Origin: Hawksworthiomyces lignivorus | Lineage: Eukaryota; Ascomycota; Sordariomycetes; Ophiostomatales; Ophiostomataceae | Assembly: GCA_002917075.1 (NCBI GenBank) | Contig: NTMA01000015.1 | Location: 124,001 to 188,000, forward strand | Direction of reading: 5' to 3' | Length of the DNA stretch: 64,000 nt | Translations under genes and position numbers: made by a program | Notes under the pieces: generated by a model | Databases searched by the model: none | What the model was told of the DNA's origin: nothing | Seen by the model: the letters and a program-made list of their open reading frames with translations, nothing else | Part shown: piece after piece, positions 11,926-22,855 of the stretch | How the letters are laid out: the number at the start of each line of letters is the position of its first letter | Numbering within the stretch: position 1 is the first letter of the stretch

Positions 11926-12329
11926 ACAAAGCTGCCTTGGCTCTGTATAAGGCGATCAGTCTTATAAGGCTAATTTCCAAGTTGGGTTGAGCGTTGTTTA
12001 CGAGTGTCAAATATCAATGAGTTTACAGGAATAGTAGTTCTTATAGGTTACTAATTAAGACAAGCGGTAACGACTGATCGTTACTTTAACCATGTTTTCT
12101 ACCAAGTAGTGAGTTGCATCTGATCAAGTGGCTAGGTTGATCCAGGGGGTCAGTCTGCCTCGCTCTCACTGCCTGGTTGACTTTTTTTCAGGTGTCAAAC
12201 CAGCGTATTATTGTGTCAAAGATCAACTGTGCTATATATCCTATACGCCGCACAGCTTTCACACATAGAAGAAAGGGATTAGTTACACCAATTCTAATTG
12301 GTGAGCATAATATTGGATTACATAGTACT
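11926..12329. other. Intergenic, no gene seen
   Basis: AT-rich sequence between the family A repeat and the satellite, with no supported coding or RNA feature. Confidence 0.5.
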
Positions 12330-12384
12330 ATTTTTATTTTTATTTTTATTTTTATTTTTATTTTTATTTTTATTTTTATTTTTA

Positions 12385-12415
<31 letters not shown>

Positions 12416-12541
12416 TTATTTTATTTTATTTTATTTTATTTTATTTTATTTTATTTTATTTTATTTTATTTTATTTTATTTTATTTTTTTAATTTTTTCT
12501 ATTTTATTTTATTTTTTTAATTTTTTCTATTTTATTTTATT
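12330..12541. repeat. Compound simple repeat (TTTTTA)n-(TTTTA)n with a 28-nt tandem
   Basis: About 13 hexamer units ATTTTT run from 12330, then change to about 15 pentamer units TTTTA from about 12409. Two copies of a roughly 28-nt unit built from T7-AATTTTTTCTATTTTA follow near 12482..12541. The strand asymmetry is total: pyrimidines plus A on the plus strand. The open frames through it are artefacts. Confidence 0.97.
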
Positions 12542-12978
12542 TTTGTTTGGACAATTGCAAAAAAGAAACGCTAATATCGCATTAAGCACACATACGACAA
12601 TACAAATCTTCATTACTGTGCTAACACATGACAGTTACCTGCGCGGGAAAATTATCTTTTTGCAGAAAAGTGCGTTGGAGCGGCCCTTTCGCCTAAGTCA
12701 GCCCAATGACCTAATGAGTTCGTGTTGTTCAGGGGCCGGTGAGGCGCAGTCCAATAGGTAACACTCGCCGCCAGCATAGGATCCATAACGTCACATTGCT
12801 TTGTTGCAACATGGGGGCTGGTGCTTGGACAGTGAAGCGATACATAATGAAGCGAATCCAGTCCGTTTTGTTCTCATGGTTTGCCTTCTTTCCCTCTTCC
12901 ATCATCATCTCCATCTTAATACCATCGACGGTTCAACCACAGTCATAACATCCGCTATCCTGTTCAGCTACTGCCCAA
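12542..12978. other. Upstream region with an orphan signal-peptide-like frame
   Basis: Spacer before the membrane-protein frame at 12979. An ATG at 12847, in the same frame, opens a hydrophobic signal-peptide-like segment (MKRIQSVLFSWFAFF, then SSIIISILIPS) that meets TAA at 12946..12948. That stop is ten codons before the ATG at 12979. Confidence 0.55.
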
Positions 12979-13884
12979 ATGCTGGACATCGATATCAACA
13001 TCAGCAACGGCTCGTGCTACCAGTACAACGAGAGCCCCTCCGACCCGCAATACCTCCCCTGCGGTAATGCCCTCGCCGGCATCCAGGCGTGCTGCTTCGC
13101 AGGCGATGCCTGTCTAGAGGACGCCGCGTGTGCCGGCGTCCGCGATAGCGTCAAAGTCACCTACGTAGCCGGCTGCACCGATGATTCGTTTCCTTACGCG
13201 TGCCCCGCCAAGCCCGCCAACGATTCCTGGGCCCCCATCGTGTTCTGTGACGACGGCACCGACCAGTGGGCGGGCTGCACCGTGGCGGGCCACCCCACCA
13301 CTGTCATCGCGTCGGCACCCTGTTCGTGCCAGCCCGTGCGCACCGGCACCGCCCCACTGACGACGACCGCACGCTGGATCGCTGTGAACGGCGGCCGCGA
13401 CCTCAAGACGACTGGCATTTTGCCGACGACGGCCGGCGGCGCCATGACCTGGGTCGCCGGCTTCACGCCCACGATAGCGTCCACCACCACAGCCACCGAC
13501 AGCACCCCTATATTCTCTATGCCGATGCCGTCCTTTCACCCGCCGCCGTCCTCCAGCCGGGATGGTTCCTCCAACCACACGGCGGCGCTGGCCGCCGGCC
13601 TCTCCGTAACCGCATTCATCATCGTTGTCATCTTCGCCGCGTTCGCCTGCTGCATTACTAGGTTCAAAGGGCAGCAGAACTGCGTCTACCCGAGTAGCCG
13701 CCGGCAGCGGCTACGGCCGCAGCGCGAGGTTCCAGACAACAACGAGGATGCGATGCCGCTGCCCAAGTACACGCGGGACCCGTCGCCACTTTCCCAAGGA
13801 GGGGCATCCAGCCATGAGCCGGATGAGCAGCCGCCAGCCTACGACACGGTCGTAAGCCGGCCGGAACCGGTGATGCGGAACTGA
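12979..13884 (+). CDS. Cysteine-rich single-pass membrane glycoprotein
   Basis: Uncharacterised fungal protein of 301 aa. Residues 1-120 form a cysteine-rich ectodomain (about 14 Cys, with CCFAGDACL, YVAGC and CSCQP) and N-glycosylation sites. A Thr/Ser/Pro-rich stalk follows to about 200, then one membrane helix at about 202-226 (GLSVTAFIIVVIFAAFACC), then a basic cytoplasmic tail with proline motifs (PPAY). This layout matches a common family of fungal surface proteins that normally carry a signal peptide. Here none is encoded after the ATG. A signal-like segment lies just upstream in frame but is cut off by TAA at 12946. Either the protein has lost its leader, or a very short intron or another start restores it. 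Function unknown. Confidence 0.65.
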   Translation: MLDIDINISNGSCYQYNESPSDPQYLPCGNALAGIQACCFAGDACLEDAACAGVRDSVKVTYVAGCTDDSFPYACPAKPANDSWAPIVFCDDGTDQWAGCTVAGHPTTVIASAPCSCQPVRTGTAPLTTTARWIAVNGGRDLKTTGILPTTAGGAMTWVAGFTPTIASTTTATDSTPIFSMPMPSFHPPPSSSRDGSSNHTAALAAGLSVTAFIIVVIFAAFACCITRFKGQQNCVYPSSRRQRLRPQREVPDNNEDAMPLPKYTRDPSPLSQGGASSHEPDEQPPAYDTVVSRPEPVMRN

Positions 13885-15110
13885 GACGGAAGCAGCATGG
13901 ATGGATTGGATGGATGGAGGTTTGTACATTGCGATTTTTTTTTTTACGAGTGTCGATACCCTAATAAATAGACTTGGTTTTTCAACTGGCGTCTGCCAAC
14001 AGTCACCTTCGTACATTCCGTGGTCACGAAAAGCTAACCCCCGAACATGTCTATCAGAGCTGTTTGGCCTGTTGCTGCTGGATTGACGGTTGTACCCGTA
14101 GGATGACCAGGGTACTGATGACCTGAACCGCCCTGGGCGGCTAGACCCACCTACGGTATACGCTCTGGCATCGACACTAAGTAAACCCTGTACAAGTTGC
14201 ACTTTCTGCATTAAATTTGCTATTGCAGAATAAGGAATCCAGCTGCTGTCCAACCTGCGTTCGGGTGTTCAACGGAAGGACGATGGTATTGTCGAATACT
14301 GTTAGGTCATTGCCGTTGAGATTGCGAGAATGTCACCTGACGAGACCAGATGGCACTACATCCGGCGCTCGGTTCCCTCGTCAACACGGTGTCGTCGTCG
14401 GCACTCCGGCGGCCGCGTCTGGACTGTCAACCAAAAGAGTTTAGAAGGAACCTAAACCGGGCCTCGGCGCCTTCTCTGTTGTAAACCAAGTAGGCGAGAA
14501 TGGCTCTGATTTGGTTCTCCTCGATCCCGCACTTGCCTACTGAAATCGGTGGCTAGAAGAGCAGCTTCTGTCTTTAACTTTATGTAGCGCCTCTGATTCA
14601 AGGTCAACATTTAGAAACCTTCTCCCCGGGCGAGCTCAGAACGCCATTGGAGCTGGCTGAGGCCGCTGGGTACCATGATGTAGTGGAGGCCCTTCAACAG
14701 CATAAAGGGCGATAATGAAGACAAACATCATGCATATTAAATACTGGGTCGTTTGGTTTTATTTTTTATCTTCTATCTTCTTTTTTATGTACACATATCT
14801 ATGAAGACGGTGTCAAATTTAGGTGGGTTGACCCCTTAACTCTGAAGGCGGAAATCAGGCTAGTAGGAGGTAGTCAGAGGGCGAAGCCCTTTCGAGTAGC
14901 AGCATATTGTACAACACGAAGCTGCTCATTGAGAATTTCCTGTTCCAGAGGTGCGCCTGTGCCGTCCCTGCTCTTAGGAGCTAGTAGCTGGGCCGCATAC
15001 GTAGAACTGGACGGTCCAAATCTCTCGACAGCTGAAAGGAGGTTCTCTTTCTGATACATCATATCTACCTACTTCAGACCAGAATCGATCCTTATGCCCC
15101 CCTTCCAGTA
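13885..15110. other. Intergenic with an ankyrin relic
   Basis: Short GGAT-type tandem repeats near 13905. Otherwise no intact gene. Apart from the ankyrin fragment at 14590..14715 I see nothing supported. Confidence 0.5.
14590..14715 (+). pseudogene. Ankyrin-repeat C-terminal fragment
   Basis: The frame reads a good ankyrin consensus, RTPLELAEAAGYHDVVEALQ, then QHKGR and TAA at 14713. No start, no earlier repeat in frame and no splice acceptor is evident, so I read it as the tail of a lost ankyrin-repeat gene. Such genes are abundant in these fungi. Confidence 0.55.
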
Positions 15111-16698
15111 TTAATACCGATTCCAATTCCCCGAAGACTCGACAGAGAGGCTTGAACTCGTCTTGGGTCTCTCGACCGCGATCTTTACGTCCCTGGACAC
15201 GACGATTCCGCCCGAGGTGTCCGCATAATTCGGAAATATTTCCTCGGTGCTGCTCGTCGTGCGGATTGCTGAGTTTGCCGCAACCTTGGCGTTGGAGGAA
15301 GCATTGCCATAGGAAAGCTTTATGTTTTGGGACTGGATATATGCAGGTCGCTGGGCCTGAAGCGCAATCGAGGCGTCCTTTTTTGTATGGGAAGGATAGC
15401 CGGTGTTTTGGCTTGACGATAGCCCGAAAGCACGGCTGAGAAGCGGGATCGTGGCTATCAGGTTGCGGACGTAAGGGATGCAAGCACAAATCACTAATGC
15501 ACAGACCTCGGCGAGAGACCAGATTTCTGGGCCGATAAGGCTGACTGCCGGCTTGGTTAGCAGATGAAAGAAAAAAGAAAAAAAGGCAAACATAATCATA
15601 GAATCTCCTTACATGTAACATCGCCGCTTGTACCTTTGAGATAGGTGGCACGGATAATAGAAATAACGCAGCAGCTAGAATTGAGTTAGCTGATCTGAGA
15701 GCCCCCGTAATAGAAATAAGGTAAAAGGACGCACAGTAAACCGAGAGAGAACATGACCACCAGCCCTATCCTCTTCACCCACGGAAGCTTTAGATGCAGC
15801 AAAGTCGGAATAGGCTCTATGAACAGTACAAGATCCGTGAGAAGTTTGATGCCGAACTGCCATCGTTAATTCTAGAGAGACCAGCCTTTACAGGACACAA
15901 TAACAAATTCTCTTTATGAAAATAGGAGATGATAAACAACATACGGATATGTAGTAGAAGTTTAAGAGGTTGAGGCAAGTGCCCTCTGTCGACGGCTTCC
16001 ACACCTTGTACAACGGCGTGCACGAAGCACAAACAACGGCGGTCTCTTCGATACCTTGTGCAGTAAGGAGGACGATAAGCACGTAGTTTAGACGTCGAAA
16101 GGTTGTTGTTGGAATAACCCTGAGATAGAACACGGCGAAGGACAGCTTTGCTAAAACAAAAGCCCAAATGTACGGATACGCGCTGATAAACTCGATCTGT
16201 GAGTTTGCTCGTCAGTACCTGATACTCGGAGCTTTGGTTTCGTAACAAGTCGAGATACTTACAAGCAAAAATGCCTCAAAATCAGAGTCAGATACATCTT
16301 CTCGATGGCTACCTAATCCGTGCTTCGTCACTGTGATCGATCAGCCGCCTGCATGTACTGGCCAGGCGGAAAGCAATAACATACTCAAGATTGCCGTAAG
16401 ACAAAAAGCAACGGTAAAAACCTGCGGTCATCAGCAGTGGAGTAACAACCCAATTGCTGGAAAGTGATCAGCCATGACATACGAAAGATACCCAGATAAG
16501 AACTATTAAAAAACAGACAATTAGCTTCGATAGGCAAATGCGTTTAGGAGCGTCATCGTACTCACCATCGTCTAGTCCGACCGAATGAAGCAGAAAAACC
16601 CGAGCCCAGAACCGAATTAAGATAAAAACTGTCGTCAAGACAAGCAAAACGATGCTTGCAACGAGGACCGTCGTAGCACGTGATTCTGTGGTATCCAT
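15111..16698 (-). CDS. PTH11-type seven-transmembrane receptor (fungal rhodopsin-like domain)
   Basis: Plasma-membrane receptor-like protein of about 365 aa in eight exons: 16698..16566, 16502..16492 (11 nt), 16421..16385, 16330..16263, 16196..15945, 15856..15735, 15674..15634, 15544..15111. Phases close exactly, and every junction restores family motifs: GLDDVLIWVFTV across the micro-exon, MTKHGLGSH, YLRVIP, GTCLN, then LLCCVISIIRATYLKVSLIGPEIWS, shown here joined across three exons. Seven hydrophobic segments are visible, followed by a Ser-rich cytoplasmic tail. The extracellular-loop cysteines of the family are present, but there is no N-terminal CFEM domain. The class includes surface-sensing receptors; the ligand is unknown. 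No lesion is seen despite the AT-rich surroundings. Confidence 0.85.
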
Positions 16699-18246
16699 GG
16701 TGGTGGTGAGGAGTGCGCGATCATGACGGGGGATCTGCGTTCTTAAGACCGGGTCGCGGTTAAATAGCAAACGAGAGGAAGGGAAAGAGAGAGAGAGTCA
16801 TTTAAGTATGTTTAGATGTTGCATCAGAGATTACCACATGATTAAAAAACATCACCGTTGCCATCGTCGGAAGGCTTCAGGGGGAAGAAACACGAAATGT
16901 CAGCGATGCAAAAAAAATAAAGGAAAAGACATGGCGGATGTCGAGATCCTGTTGACAGGAATTGCCCCCTTGTTAAAGCATAATATAAGAAGGAACTAGC
17001 GCTTTTCTAGCTGCATCTACACAGCTACGCAGCATCAGTCGAACAGCCTCTGGATAGAATCGATTGGGGTCGTTTACAGCTAAAGGGTGCCTGATCGCGT
17101 CTCTGCGATTGCTGCATTAAGTAAGTAAATCGTTCGCTCGGGGACATAGGCCGCAGACGGTATCAAACAAGTAGGAAAAAAATTTCCGTGTTGGGAGCCA
17201 GGTACTAAAGCGTTGGAGACCCCGGATCTTCCAACTTCGCCGCTGGTCTATGGCCGTTTTAAACTAGCGGCATATATTCCCGACGTTCTAGATACCCGAA
17301 ACAGCTAGCTAGTCGTGGCGCTTACTCGCACGCATTGAGAAGAGTCCAAGAAAAGAAGGGCGATTTTTCTAGGGAATCATACTCTAACCCCAGGGTACAT
17401 GGATACCACTCTCCCTTGTAGGGGTGCGGTTCGATTGCACGTATCTCTTGTACCCATGGGTCTGCACAGGGGTATATCCAATTATATGATCTTCTGATAA
17501 AATCGTTGTTTTGGGGGACCCATGAAGATACATACGCAATATGGTGTTATATATTTTAGCGTACTCATATCTCAAACATTTGCCTTCTTTCCCTGCCGCC
17601 AATACCACATCACCTGTTAAGGGTAAGGGGACGCGGGCTGTGTCTAGCATCTGTATGAGCATGTGTTTTGCTTCTTTCCTTGTCAAAAGGCGACTCTGCA
17701 AATTTCCCATTTGGAACGGTCAGGGCTTCTCATATTCGCCGGTGGATGGTTTGCCAAGCTCTAGCCTAGGCCGTGAATCTGAAGTCGTAGGGATGGCGCA
17801 GAAACGGCGTTCACTGGTAACGGCTTAAAATCGACGACGTCGAAAAGCCTTCCAGAATCAGTAAGAGGCTCATCCATACCAGCTCATTCATACCAGCCGT
17901 TTCTTCAACTCCCCTTTCCAGTACAAGAACGCCTTACGAGCCTTGCGCAGACCCTGGTTGAACTAGTCACGCCTCGCTTAGAACAAAGAGACGCAGTCCG
18001 AAAGGGGTAATAATGCTGCTATCTGCTAAGTAGAAGTAACAAAGATATCCACACACACACAGTCCACAATTTAAAATGGAAATTTAATGTGCAGGCGAAA
18101 GCTTGATGAACTGCTCTAATACGTTGTGGGCATGCCATTCACGTATATCACAGCCTGCGTCCAGCTCATCGTGTCAAAAGCCGTTGAAAAAGGTCGTCCA
18201 TGAATCCCATGTCTAACTGCGCAAAGTTGCTTATGGAGCCCCATAT

Positions 18247-18352
18247 CCAATGTAAAACACGAATCTTGTCCATTAAGAATCCCCTTTTTGACACATTCCT
18301 GTGCTGCTCCTGCTTCAACATGCTTAGAGGGTGGTATGGCTCCTGCTTCGGC
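18247..18352 (-). repeat. Dispersed repeat, partner of 52033-52138
   Basis: Read on the minus strand it shares GCCGAAGCAGGAGC, then GAGCAGGAGCAGCACAGGAA-like and ATTCTTAATG, ACAAGATTCGTGTTTTA with 52033..52138. The similarity also holds at protein level in one frame (a Q/E/H-rich segment ending DKIRVL.W), so it may be a fragment of a once-coding element. An AAGCAGGAGC motif recurs inside the unit. Confidence 0.7.
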
Positions 18353-18654
18353 CTGCTTAGTGGGTGTGCCTTCGGCTGTTCCTGCAGCACAGCCACAGAG
18401 CTTTGCTTTTGATGAGACTTTGAGAGCAATTCTTCGTGAATCTCCTGTGCATATGAAAGCCAGCTTCGGCCTACACCTTGTCCCCTTCCTACGACACCTT
18501 CGGAATGCCCTCAGTTGTCTCCTCGGTTGTATCCCACCGCCTCCTTTACGTTACAGCGTCTCACGCACGTACATTTATACATCATACTTCAAAATTATCT
18601 TGATCGTGATAATGTTATGGTCTCCGATTATGTCCACTTTCCGAAAAAATTAAT

Positions 18655-19260
18655 TATGTATGCCTTTAGGGTTGTTTAAACTGTCTCGGTGGGAAGTCAC
18701 TATAATCTAAAACTACTACTTTATTAAGATAATATTAAATTTTAATACATAATACATACATAGAAGGTTATATATAACTTCTCAAGATATATTTGACGAA
18801 GAGTACTAAGTTTATCTATAATCCTATTGTGACTATCGACGTATTTTATATCTGTTTTTTCTTACTACTTCTTATGTCGATTTCATCGTTCTTTTTCCGA
18901 GTTTTCCAAATCTGTCTCATCAATATTACTAAATCTTGATTTGATGTATATTTTAGTTAAAGAAAATATTTCCCTACAGTTACAAAATACATTGAATCTC
19001 AACCTATGATCCGGTATTATCTCTTTCTTCTGGGCATGTTGTTATGTCTTTAGGTTTAACGTCTTTTAGAAATGTAGGGGTATTTTATTACTGATTGGTC
19101 GATTTTTTAATAATTATAATACGAGGTTTATTTTTTGTCTTTCTTTAAATTCACTTTCCCTTTGTTATCTTTCTATATAGTAGAAGTGCTTGGTTCATTA
19201 AACTAAACACCCTAGTTTTTCCTTTTCTTCTTTCCATTAAAGTGCCCCCCGAGTTGTCCA
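18655..19260. other. AT-rich block, probably a heavily mutated relic
   Basis: This stretch is far more AT-rich than its neighbours, full of TA steps and stops in all frames. In ascomycetes such blocks usually come from repeats hit by repeat-induced point mutation. I cannot identify the parent sequence by eye. Confidence 0.5.
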
Positions 19261-19510
19261 TAAGAATTTCAAGACAACCGATAATTGCGACAATTAGAGA
19301 CTAGCCAACGGACGAACTATGAGAATGCGATCATTTAGTCATAGTGCCATTTTAAATTTTCTCAAGCATGAAATGTGTTGCATTACAAATACGTAAATTC
19401 CATTGTAGAACTCGCGAAGGCGTATGTCTCTCAATCGCATGAGGGTCTAGCGCGGGAGGAACTGAGCCATCTGAGGAGGACATCCAACATAAGCCGTGGA
19501 AGTTTGTCGG

Positions 19511-20899
19511 CTATAAGGGATATGTGGAATTTGTCTCTTCTGAAAACGACTTTTTCATTCTTCGGCGTTTTGATTCTTTGAATGTTCGCGTAGTATTGGC
19601 ACTGCAAGATGAAATCTGTCGTTTAGAGGAGCAGCTCAACGCATCGGATAGAAAATATGGTAAAAAAGAATAGGACCACCCCGACTCTTCATATCGACAT
19701 TCACATAGTAAGGCCTCCTTACAGTCCCAAATGATCCCGGATGTAGTGAAATGAATAAGCCTTCGTGATAGTAGCCTCTCTTGATATACCCATCCTCTCG
19801 ATAAAAGAGAGAAGTTCAGTTCATGAGTTGCGGACTGCCGCATGTCATGGAAATTAAAGTAGAAAGGATGATCCCTAAAGGCAACATGCCTGATATAGAC
19901 GTCTTGCCCACTGAGAGAACATAACTTCAAGGGTTCCAAGGGAGTTTGCTTCGAGAAAAGTCCCTTATTCCCATAAGCAGGACCGGAAGACACGGCCGAC
20001 AAAGTAACTGCGGTATTTTCGAATATAGCGGCCATATCCGACGCCTGCTGATGCCAGTCCTGAAGATCGTCCTGATAGATGCACAGGCAGTCGATCCAGA
20101 GATATCTGATATCCAGTTTCTCGGTAATGCAAATGACATCTTTAAATAATGTAGACAGCAACTCTTTCGGGATTTCTTCTTTAAACGCGTTTGCACGTGC
20201 ACGGGTGAGTCTGGCTACCTCTGTCTCTGAGGTCCACCGGTGGCTCAGGCAAGCGTATGGTTGGCGCTGAAGTTTGTTCGCATCTTCAACAAGACGTATC
20301 CTCAGCTCGCTGGAATTTTCGATGAATAGAAGTCGTCGAGGCATTTTTGTACCCTCAAACCGGGGTCCACACCTCCCATGGCTCCGAACACATTGATCAA
20401 GCCACTTTGTCAATATGTCAAAAGCTGCTTGGCTCGCCGTATCTCCAGATGGATGGTTTCCGACGTCAACAAAGGGATGAATTTCAAGCGGGTAATTTAG
20501 CTGAGATGTATGGTCTTCTACTACAAACAGTTGAAGATGACGCGAATTTGGCAATTTTAACAAGCCGCGTTTCCAGAACGCTAGTGTTTGAAGAGAACGT
20601 AAATCTGCGTTTCGTAACTCGCTGCGTATCCAGTCCTAAGGTTGATCCGGGTCTGTAATGTAAGAATTAATCTACCTGCATAATTTGCAGCCTCTTTTCG
20701 CAGAATAATGAAATTCAGTTAACGATAGCTGGTGAGCGGCGTTATTTCCGCTGCGCATATTAGGTACGAAATCTTGTTCGAAGGGCAGATCTGAAGCTGT
20801 CGGAGAGACGTGCTCGGGAAGTTCGAAGAGACATGCTCCGCAGCGCCATCGTTCTATGCCATTGCGCAATTTCTTATTCAGTCTTGTGATAGGGGCCAT
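19511..20899 (-). CDS. HET-domain protein (heterokaryon-incompatibility type), short C-terminus
   Basis: Cytoplasmic protein of about 444 aa. Exon 1 20899..20676, intron 20675..20622 (54 nt), exon 2 20621..19511; the join gives GCKLCSELRN and closes in phase. Alternative acceptors in this intron run into stops. The HET core is intact: YACLSHRWT, then YLWIDCLCIYQDDLQDW, QASDMAAIFENTAVTLSA, and LLSRGWVYQERLLSRRLIHF with WDCKE. HET domains trigger incompatibility or cell death after non-self recognition. After WDCKEALLCECR the sequence becomes low-complexity (Ser/Lys/Arg) and ends early. Family members usually continue another 150-300 aa, so the 3' end may be frameshifted or lost. No partner domain (NACHT, ankyrin) is attached. 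Confidence 0.78.
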
Positions 20900-22855
20900 A
20901 ACGGCACCGACATGAATAACATTGGAGAGACCTGCAATGAGTCTGAAAAACGGACGTGTTTCGTAAATAGAGAATAAAGGAGGATAAGGAGGAGAGATTA
21001 GAATATATAGGACGTGCTTAAAGTACGGAGTGCTTGAAAGCTATGAGAACCGACTCTGTAATACAAGAATGGACTAGGACACGCACATGGGATTGAGCTA
21101 GTTCTTCAAACTTACCAGTACAATCATGGCCGATGCACTGGAATGGTGTTTCCTGTGGAAGCGGCTCTGCGGTGAACATGCAGCAACGTTGCGAGATTAA
21201 TTTTCACAACATTCACTAGCCATATAAGAGGAAGTGCAACCATGAACCGTCTGGAAGCTGTGTGCAGCTGCTCTACTTAAACTATAAGTAACAGAGAACA
21301 CAAATGTGTACGGGATGAAACGGTTTGAGTCGAAGATGGTGGTGCAGCAACCCGTACGAGCCCTACTTCCGGTTTTCTTTCCTCCGGTTAGCTATGCCGG
21401 GAGGGGCAATTCAAAATACACCCACTAATATCCAGGTTAAAGCAGAGACAGCACGGCCACATCTTTGAAAAAAGAAATTCTGCATGAGGAGATTATTGAC
21501 GCCTATTGGCCTGTATATTTGGCCTACATATTCTATTTTGGCTGGTCGTTGCAGCCCTTACACACACCTGCCATTCTTCTCCCACTCTCTCCGTATCTCG
21601 GCTGCGGCCGCCGAAGTACTCCGTATGTTGCTATTTGCAGGTCACAGAGCCTCTCCCTAGCTTCACAGAAGGAGGACATGGCGCTAGAAAACGAATCTGA
21701 AAAGTCGAGAGTGCAAGAGAGAGGCAACAGAAAGGAGTGATGGTATTGTTGCGGACCCCTCAAGTAACCACACATAGTCTTTTAGCCCGGGCAGCCAGTG
21801 TCAACAGTGGGCTTCAGTTGGGCATCTCGCAATTCAGTCTTTGCAGTCCTTTCACAGGTATTTTAACGTGTAGGTCGTTGTCCAGGAGGCCAAAGACTAC
21901 AGCCAATTAGTTAGAAGGGATTCTCTCCACAATTTCTAATCGGGGTGACAACCAGTTCCTGCGGTCACAACAGCGGCTCCAGACTTACGACTACAGTTTA
22001 TAACATCCTACATCCTACTCTTTCTCCTAGGCAGCAGACCTTTATAATGTACACTGTACTCTATTTTCTTATTTATTTATTTTCACATCGGATGACTTTC
22101 TAAGAAAAACTCCGTATCTCTCCGAAAATATTATTCAAATAATTAATGGCAAATAAACGGCTGGAGAAAATTAAGCATATCGAGTTCTATGGTACAACCA
22201 TATGGTTCCGTAACTTGTTGGGTAATCTCGCGCGTGCGCCAGGCGCCATAGAAGCGCTGACTGCCCAACGGGTAACAGCATATTTGCTCAGCCTTGTAGT
22301 CTGCAGGATCGTTCGGGACTTGTCCTTTACTCTACGCAATAGAGAATTAGACAGTGAACCACGTACCAAATAAATGCACAGCTTTTGCCTTGCAGGATCG
22401 AGACTGAAACCGCTGACATAACCATAGATATTCTGGGCACCCCTAACAAGCAATGCGATAGGGTAGAAGTCTGTGTGCGGTGTCGTTGTTGTTTCATCAT
22501 GACCCTTGCGTTGCAGCAATGCCACCATGGGGTAGCGACTTTCCGGGGGAAATTGTGCTAGGCACACCGGACTGGTTTCTGTCTAGTTGTAAGCAAGGCA
22601 TACTGGGCCTGATCCATGTAATGTTATTTCACGCCTGTGTGGTTTACTGCTTGCCTGCCACCCACTGTCCTCATCTATGACATGATATGTGTTGGGCCAT
22701 ATCCAGGGCCAGGACTTGCCTTTTTATCTTCATTTGACTTTTGGTTACTGAAATGACTAACGGCTACTAATGGGAGCTATATGCTTCCCGACCAACTGAA
22801 AGCTTTTGGAGAAGAGTTGCCCTAGAGAGTTACTAGCTAATTCAAGGTATAAGCA
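20900..22855. other. Intergenic between HET gene and membrane-protein gene
   Basis: About 2 kb without a supported gene. It contains family A repeat copy 3 (21870..21989) and a T/A-rich tract near 22060-22140. Small open frames at 21465 and 22146 show no domain or codon signal. Confidence 0.5.
21870..21989 (-). repeat. Dispersed repeat family A, copy 3
   Basis: On the minus strand: CGTAAGTCTGGAGCCGCTGT, then GGAACTGG.TGTCACCCCGATTAG and TAGTCTTTGGCCTCC. It is closest to copy 1 (6943..7068), and the TG terminus is mutated to CG. Confidence 0.6.

Larger units (their letters stand above)
16699..19510. other. Gene-free, repeat-rich intergenic region
   Basis: About 2.8 kb with no supported gene. 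It has a GA microsatellite at about 16785-16797, overlapping open frames near 17384-17828 without domain signal, a short direct tandem near 17867-17900 (TCATCCATACCAGC twice, imperfect), the dispersed repeat at 18247..18352, and the AT-rich block at 18655-19260. Confidence 0.5.

Noticed and set aside
12177..12761. 194-codon open frame across the T-rich satellite
   Set aside because: The translation is (IFIFIF)n and (LFYFI)n from simple repeats, not a protein.
17410..17460. GTGCGGTTCGATTGCAC, a T-arm-like stem-loop
   Set aside because: It looks like a tRNA T-arm, but no acceptor stem, anticodon arm or D arm can be folded around it.
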